Below are positions 5,894-8,554 of a stretch of 8,554 nt of DNA, one piece after another (positions within the stretch are counted from its first letter, which is position 1; the number at the start of each line of letters is the position of its first letter). Both the position numbers and the translations under genes were made by a program. The DNA is from an uncultured Bacteroidales bacterium (GTDB lineage Bacteria; Bacteroidota; Bacteroidia; Bacteroidales; Paludibacteraceae): the NCBI GenBank assembly GCA_946619625.1, contig CAMOMF010000098.1:1-8554 (forward strand), in the 5' to 3' direction. The notes beneath the pieces were generated by a model, which was not told the origin of the DNA, did not search any database, and saw only the letters and a list, made by a program, of their open reading frames with translations.

Positions 5894-7843
5894 TCAGCAG
5901 TGCATCATCTGTTCTGCCACAAGGCCGTTAATCATCTCTGCAAAAGCCTCAGGACTCATCTGTCCCTTGTCTTCTGCGCCTTGCTGACGAACACTTACCA
6001 AGTGCTGCTCCGCTTCCTTCTCGCCTACAATCAGCATGAAAGGTATGTGCTTCAATTCGTTGTCGCGTATCTTGCGCCCGATCTTCTCATTTCTGTCATC
6101 TACAATGGTGCGGACACCGCGCTGGTCGAGCAGTTTCGATACTTCCCATGCGTAGTCGTTGCTCTTCTCCGATACGGGCAGAACCGCTACTTGTTCCGGA
6201 GTCAGCCACAGCGGGAAACGACCTGCTGTATGTTCTATCAGCACTGCCACAAAGCGTTCCATCGAACCGAACGGAGCGCGGTGAATCATAACCGGACGGT
6301 GTTTCTGGTTATCCTCACCCACATATTCCAGCTCAAAACGTTGAGGTAACTGATAATCAACCTGAATGGTACCCAACTGCCAGCGCCTTCCGATGGCATC
6401 TTTCACCATGAAATCCAACTTCGGACCATAGAACGCAGCCTCACCTGTCTCCATTCTCGCTTTCATGCCCTTCTCTTGGCATGCCTCGATGATAGCGTTC
6501 TCTGCCGTTGCCCAATCCTCGTCAGAACCGATGTATTTCTCGTGGTTGTTCGGGTCGCGCAGCGAGATCTGCACTTCCACGTTCTCATCCGTAAAATGGA
6601 ACGTCGCAAACACGCGCTGGATGATGTCCATTACCTTGATAAACTCATCTTTCACCTGGTCAGGACGGCAGAAGATATGTGCGTCATCCTGGGTAAACGA
6701 GCGCACACGGGTCAAGCCGTGAAGTTCACCGCTCTGCTCGTAACGATACACCGTGCCGAACTCTGCGCAGCGGAAAGGCAGGTCACGGTACGAACGCGGT
6801 TTGCTTGCATATATCTCGCAGTGGTGAGGGCAGTTCATCGGTTTCAGCATGTACTCTTCGTCCTCCTCTGGCGTGTGGATGGGTTGGAAACTGTCCTTGC
6901 CGTAATGATCCCAGTGACCCGATGTGACATACAACTGTTTGCTGCCGATATGCGGAGTGATAACCTCCTGATAACCATACTGCTTCTGTATGCGGCGAAG
7001 CATGTCTTGCAAGCGCAGACGCAGGTCCGTCCCTTTCGGCAGCCAGATAGGCAAACCTTTGCCTACACGCTCCGAGAACATGAACAACTCCATCTCTTTA
7101 CCTATCTTGCGGTGGTCACGTTTCTTCGCCTCCTCCAGCATCAACAGGTATTCATCCAGCATCTTTTTCTTCGGGAACGTGATGGCATACACGCGCGTCA
7201 TCATCGGACGGCTCGCATCTCCGCGCCAATACGCTGCAGCGCAACTCAGCACTTTCACTGCCTTAATCGGAGCCGTTGACAGCAAGTGCGGACCGCGGCA
7301 CAAATCAGTGAAATTACCCTGTGTATAGGTGCTGATATGTCCGTCTTCCAACTCACTGATCAACTCGCACTTGAACTCCTGTCCGCGCTCACCGAACCAT
7401 TTCAACGCATCGGCTTTGCTGATCTGCTTGCGAACCATCTCCGATTTCGCCTGAAGCAGTTCCATCATCTTTTTCTCTATCTCGGGAAAATCCGACTCTT
7501 TAATCACCTGTCCTTCAGCCGGATATACGTCATAGTAGAAACCGTTCTCTATGGCGGGACCTATGCCGAACTGGATACCCGGATACAATGCCTGTAGGGC
7601 TTCCGCCAACAAGTGCGACGAGGTGTGCCAAAAGGCATGCTTGCCCTCCTCGTCTTCCCATTTGTACAACTGAACTTTTGCGTCCGACTCTATCGGTGCA
7701 CTCAAGTCCCGAGTCTCGCCGTTTACGCCAACTGATAACACGTCCTGTGCCAAGCGTTCTGAAATGGACTTGGCTATCTCTAAGCCGGTCACACCGGCCT
7801 CATACTCTCGGATGCTTCCATCCGGAAACGTAATTTTTATCAT
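5894..7843 (-). CDS. thrS: Threonyl-tRNA synthetase
   Basis: The product is 649 residues, a normal length. It attaches threonine to tRNA-Thr in the cytoplasm. Domain order is complete: TGS domain (about 1-62), editing domain with WHTSSHLLAEAL (His73, His77) and DLCRGPH (Cys182, His186), class II catalytic core, and C-terminal anticodon-binding domain (about 550-640). The catalytic zinc ligands match the E. coli set: Cys338 in MNCPHH, His389 in QDDAHIF and His521 in MIHRAPFGSMERF (motif 3). The ATG at 7841-7843 follows an AGGA-containing leader of about 22 bases. In many bacteria thrS is followed by infC-rpmI-rplT, but here a repeat array and a small unknown frame follow. I see no T-box or other long leader structure, and the promoter is too close for one. 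Confidence 0.98.
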   Translation of the reverse strand: MIKITFPDGSIREYEAGVTGLEIAKSISERLAQDVLSVGVNGETRDLSAPIESDAKVQLYKWEDEEGKHAFWHTSSHLLAEALQALYPGIQFGIGPAIENGFYYDVYPAEGQVIKESDFPEIEKKMMELLQAKSEMVRKQISKADALKWFGERGQEFKCELISELEDGHISTYTQGNFTDLCRGPHLLSTAPIKAVKVLSCAAAYWRGDASRPMMTRVYAITFPKKKMLDEYLLMLEEAKKRDHRKIGKEMELFMFSERVGKGLPIWLPKGTDLRLRLQDMLRRIQKQYGYQEVITPHIGSKQLYVTSGHWDHYGKDSFQPIHTPEEDEEYMLKPMNCPHHCEIYASKPRSYRDLPFRCAEFGTVYRYEQSGELHGLTRVRSFTQDDAHIFCRPDQVKDEFIKVMDIIQRVFATFHFTDENVEVQISLRDPNNHEKYIGSDEDWATAENAIIEACQEKGMKARMETGEAAFYGPKLDFMVKDAIGRRWQLGTIQVDYQLPQRFELEYVGEDNQKHRPVMIHRAPFGSMERFVAVLIEHTAGRFPLWLTPEQVAVLPVSEKSNDYAWEVSKLLDQRGVRTIVDDRNEKIGRKIRDNELKHIPFMLIVGEKEAEQHLVSVRQQGAEDKGQMSPEAFAEMINGLVAEQMMHC

Positions 7844-7871
7844 TATTTCCTCAAATTTGCAAATTTGGGTG

Positions 7872-7902
7872 CAAAGTTACTACTTTTTTCTGACATATGC
7901 AA
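7872..7902 (-). promoter_or_regulatory. Promoter for thrS
   Basis: On the minus strand the -7 box TAACTTTG (7872-7879) and the -33 TTG (7900-7902) are 20 bases apart, with an A-rich spacer almost identical to that of the sppA promoter. The expected start is near 7866. It falls in a tandem pair of the palindrome CAAATTTG (7852-7867), which could be an operator or simply AT-rich leader. Confidence 0.8.
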
Positions 7903-8027
7903 GAAAATAGTGAAAAAAGTGCAAACAAATTTTTCCTCGCCCCGCATTTACCCTCCTTCTCGCGCCACATTTAATACATTTCATGCGCCATCTTATACAT
8001 CTCGCCATCGTTGCAACTCTCCCCCTA

Positions 8028-8057
8028 CTTTCTTGCGCTACGCTGCGGACAATCGGC
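8028..8057. repeat. Second copy of the 30-base dispersed motif, upstream of thrS
   Basis: CTTTCTTGCGCTACGC followed by TGCGGACAATCGGC aligns with 5773-5803 at about 24 of 30 positions with one gap. Like the other copy it stands about 12-15 bases from an 8-base tandem array, although the two arrays have unrelated units. Confidence 0.5.
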
Positions 8058-8068
8058 AGAGCCGCGCG

Positions 8069-8124
8069 CCATCCCGGAATCCCGCCATCCCGGAATCCCG
8101 CCATCCCGCCATTCCGTCATTCCG
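8069..8124. repeat. Seven tandem 8-base units (CCATCCCG / GAATCCCG type)
   Basis: The units in order are CCATCCCG, GAATCCCG, CCATCCCG, GAATCCCG, CCATCCCG, CCATTCCG and TCATTCCG. The first four form a 16-base unit repeated twice. The region 7903-8194 otherwise holds no convincing gene. Long frames across it on either strand owe their length to the repeats. Confidence 0.88.
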
Positions 8125-8157
8125 TCATCTCCCCGTTTCCTTTCCCCCTCTTGTTCT

Positions 8158-8193
8158 CCCTGCTATTCTCCCCGCATCTCCCCTCATCTCCCC
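8158..8193 (-). other. G-rich tract with quadruplex potential, directly after a small ORF
   Basis: On the minus strand, runs GGGG, GGGG, GGGG and GGG are separated by loops of 6, 6 and 9 bases, two of which belong to an imperfect 10-base repeat (GGGGAGATGA, GGGGAGATGC). It lies within a polypurine stretch that continues to about 8125 and begins one base past the TAG (8195-8197) of the small frame. The pattern fits a G-quadruplex motif; folding is not shown. Confidence 0.55.
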
Positions 8194-8194
8194 G

Positions 8195-8350
8195 CTATAG
8201 ATACACGTTCGAAACACGTAGGATATACGTAAGATACACGTAAGATACACGTAGGATATACGTAAGATATACGTAGGATAAAGCCGACTCGTCCCGCATC
8301 AACGCCTCACAAATATGCTTTCGCTGTAGCAATTCTTCTCCTGTTTTCAT
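8195..8350 (-). CDS. Small ORF (51 codons) whose second half is an 11-residue repeat
   Basis: I do not recognise this product. The frame starts at ATG 8348-8350 after a strong purine-rich ribosome-binding stretch (AAGGAGAAAGAGAGGAGGAG), unusual in this window. The first 25 residues are polar and helix-like (MKTGEELLQRKHICEALMRD). The rest repeats YVYLTYILRVS about 2.3 times and ends NVYL. The repeat is encoded by an 11-base tandem array, so every frame across it gives the same peptide and its openness is weak evidence for coding. The strong ribosome-binding site and distinct N-terminus argue for a real, perhaps membrane- or amyloid-prone, small protein. It could also be the remnant of a longer gene whose end was replaced by repeats. 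No TAnnTTTG promoter is seen, and an insertion-sequence end lies about 85 bases upstream. Confidence 0.35.
   Translation of the reverse strand: MKTGEELLQRKHICEALMRDESALSYVYLTYILRVSYVYLTYILRVSNVYL
8200..8276. repeat. Seven tandem 11-base units (GATAYACGTAR)
   Basis: The units are GATACACGTTC, GAAACACGTAG, GATATACGTAA, GATACACGTAA, GATACACGTAG, GATATACGTAA and GATATACGTAG, followed by a partial GATA. Every unit contains the palindrome ACGT. The first two units are the most diverged, as expected at the old edge of an expanding array. The 11-base period would place each ACGT on nearly the same face of the helix. Confidence 0.93.
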
Positions 8351-8436
8351 CTCCTCCTCTCTTTCTCCTTATTCGCGCGCCCGCGTATTATATTAATGTC
8401 TCCGTCCCATCTCCACCCCGTTACATAGGTCTACAC

Positions 8437-8554
8437 TGTCTTATCCTGAAAAAAGTAGACACATTTAGAAATACTAAAAAGTCTACATTATGTATCAGAG
8501 AAAAGGTTATTGGTTCTCACCAGAAGAACGAATCGCGATTGTGCGCGAATTTGA
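8437..8554 (+). mobile_element. Left end of a probable IS3-type insertion sequence (truncated by window)
   Basis: TGTCTTATCCTGAAAAAAGTAGACAC resembles the terminal repeats of IS3/IS150-like elements, which open with TG, carry a C-rich then A-rich core and close with GACA, and is followed about 50 bases later by a transposase-like start. The exact boundary is uncertain: it could begin at 8437 or a few bases earlier, within GTCTACAC (8429-8436). The right end and target duplication lie outside the window. Confidence 0.5.
8490..8554 (+). CDS. Start of a transposase OrfA-like protein (3' end outside window)
   Basis: Only 21 complete codons are visible, starting at ATG 8490-8492. KGYWFSPEERIAIVRE matches the opening of the first helix of HTH_Tnp_1-type proteins (the usual pattern being R-x-Y-S-x-E-x-x-x-x-I/V-V-x-E). 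This is the DNA-binding OrfA subunit of IS3-family transposases, normally joined to the DDE-type OrfB by programmed frameshifting. With so little sequence, another HTH protein is possible. Confidence 0.5.
   Translation, partial: MYQRKGYWFSPEERIAIVREF

Noticed and set aside
7880..8104. 74-codon frame on the minus strand across the CCATCCCG array
   Set aside because: It starts within the repeat and ends inside the thrS promoter, with an arginine- and cysteine-rich composition typical of non-coding frames.
7865..8200. Long plus-strand frames ending in proline/serine-rich repeats
   Set aside because: They run antisense through the thrS promoter, and their length comes from the pyrimidine-rich tandem arrays; no family resemblance.

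Overview
The window looks like chromosomal DNA from a member of the Bacteroidota, most likely order Bacteroidales. The four clear promoters all have the Bacteroides-type architecture (a -33 TTG and a -7 TAnnTTTG box), Shine-Dalgarno sequences are mostly weak, and one gene encodes a lipoprotein-type Omp85 protein (TamL) characteristic of that phylum. I cannot name the genus from sequence alone.

Layout. At the left edge is the N-terminal third of the signal peptide peptidase SppA (minus, 1-629, running off the window) behind its own promoter. Next comes a minus-strand cluster, read from high to low coordinates: the outer-membrane assembly lipoprotein TamL (2405-4636), ribonuclease HII (1681-2280) and a NodB-like polysaccharide deacetylase homologue (899-1684) that overlaps rnhB by four bases. 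TamL shares a compact divergent promoter region (4651-4698) with a plus-strand SpoU/TrmH-family RNA methyltransferase (4712-5467). A small hypothetical gene (minus, 5439-5681) converges on, and overlaps, the 3' end of the methyltransferase gene. Threonyl-tRNA synthetase (minus, 5894-7843) follows with its own promoter. The last 650 bases are an accessory-looking intergenic region: tandem repeats, a G-rich tract, a 51-codon open reading frame (minus, 8195-8350) largely made of an 11-base repeat, and the left end of a probable IS3-type insertion sequence at 8437-8554.

How the genes relate. Most are housekeeping genes: envelope biogenesis (TamL, SppA, possibly the deacetylase) and nucleic-acid or translation functions (RNase HII, RNA methyltransferase, ThrRS). 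They do not form a single pathway. I see no new defence or biosynthetic system.

The unexplained structure is the set of short tandem repeats with periods of 8, 9, 10 and 11 bases, nearly all purine-rich on the minus strand. Four arrays begin within about 20 bases of a minus-strand stop codon. Two intergenic regions share the same composite repeat, and two share a diverged 30-base motif next to different 8-base arrays. Because 8 and 11 are not multiples of three, such arrays encode the same repeating peptide in all three frames of a strand.
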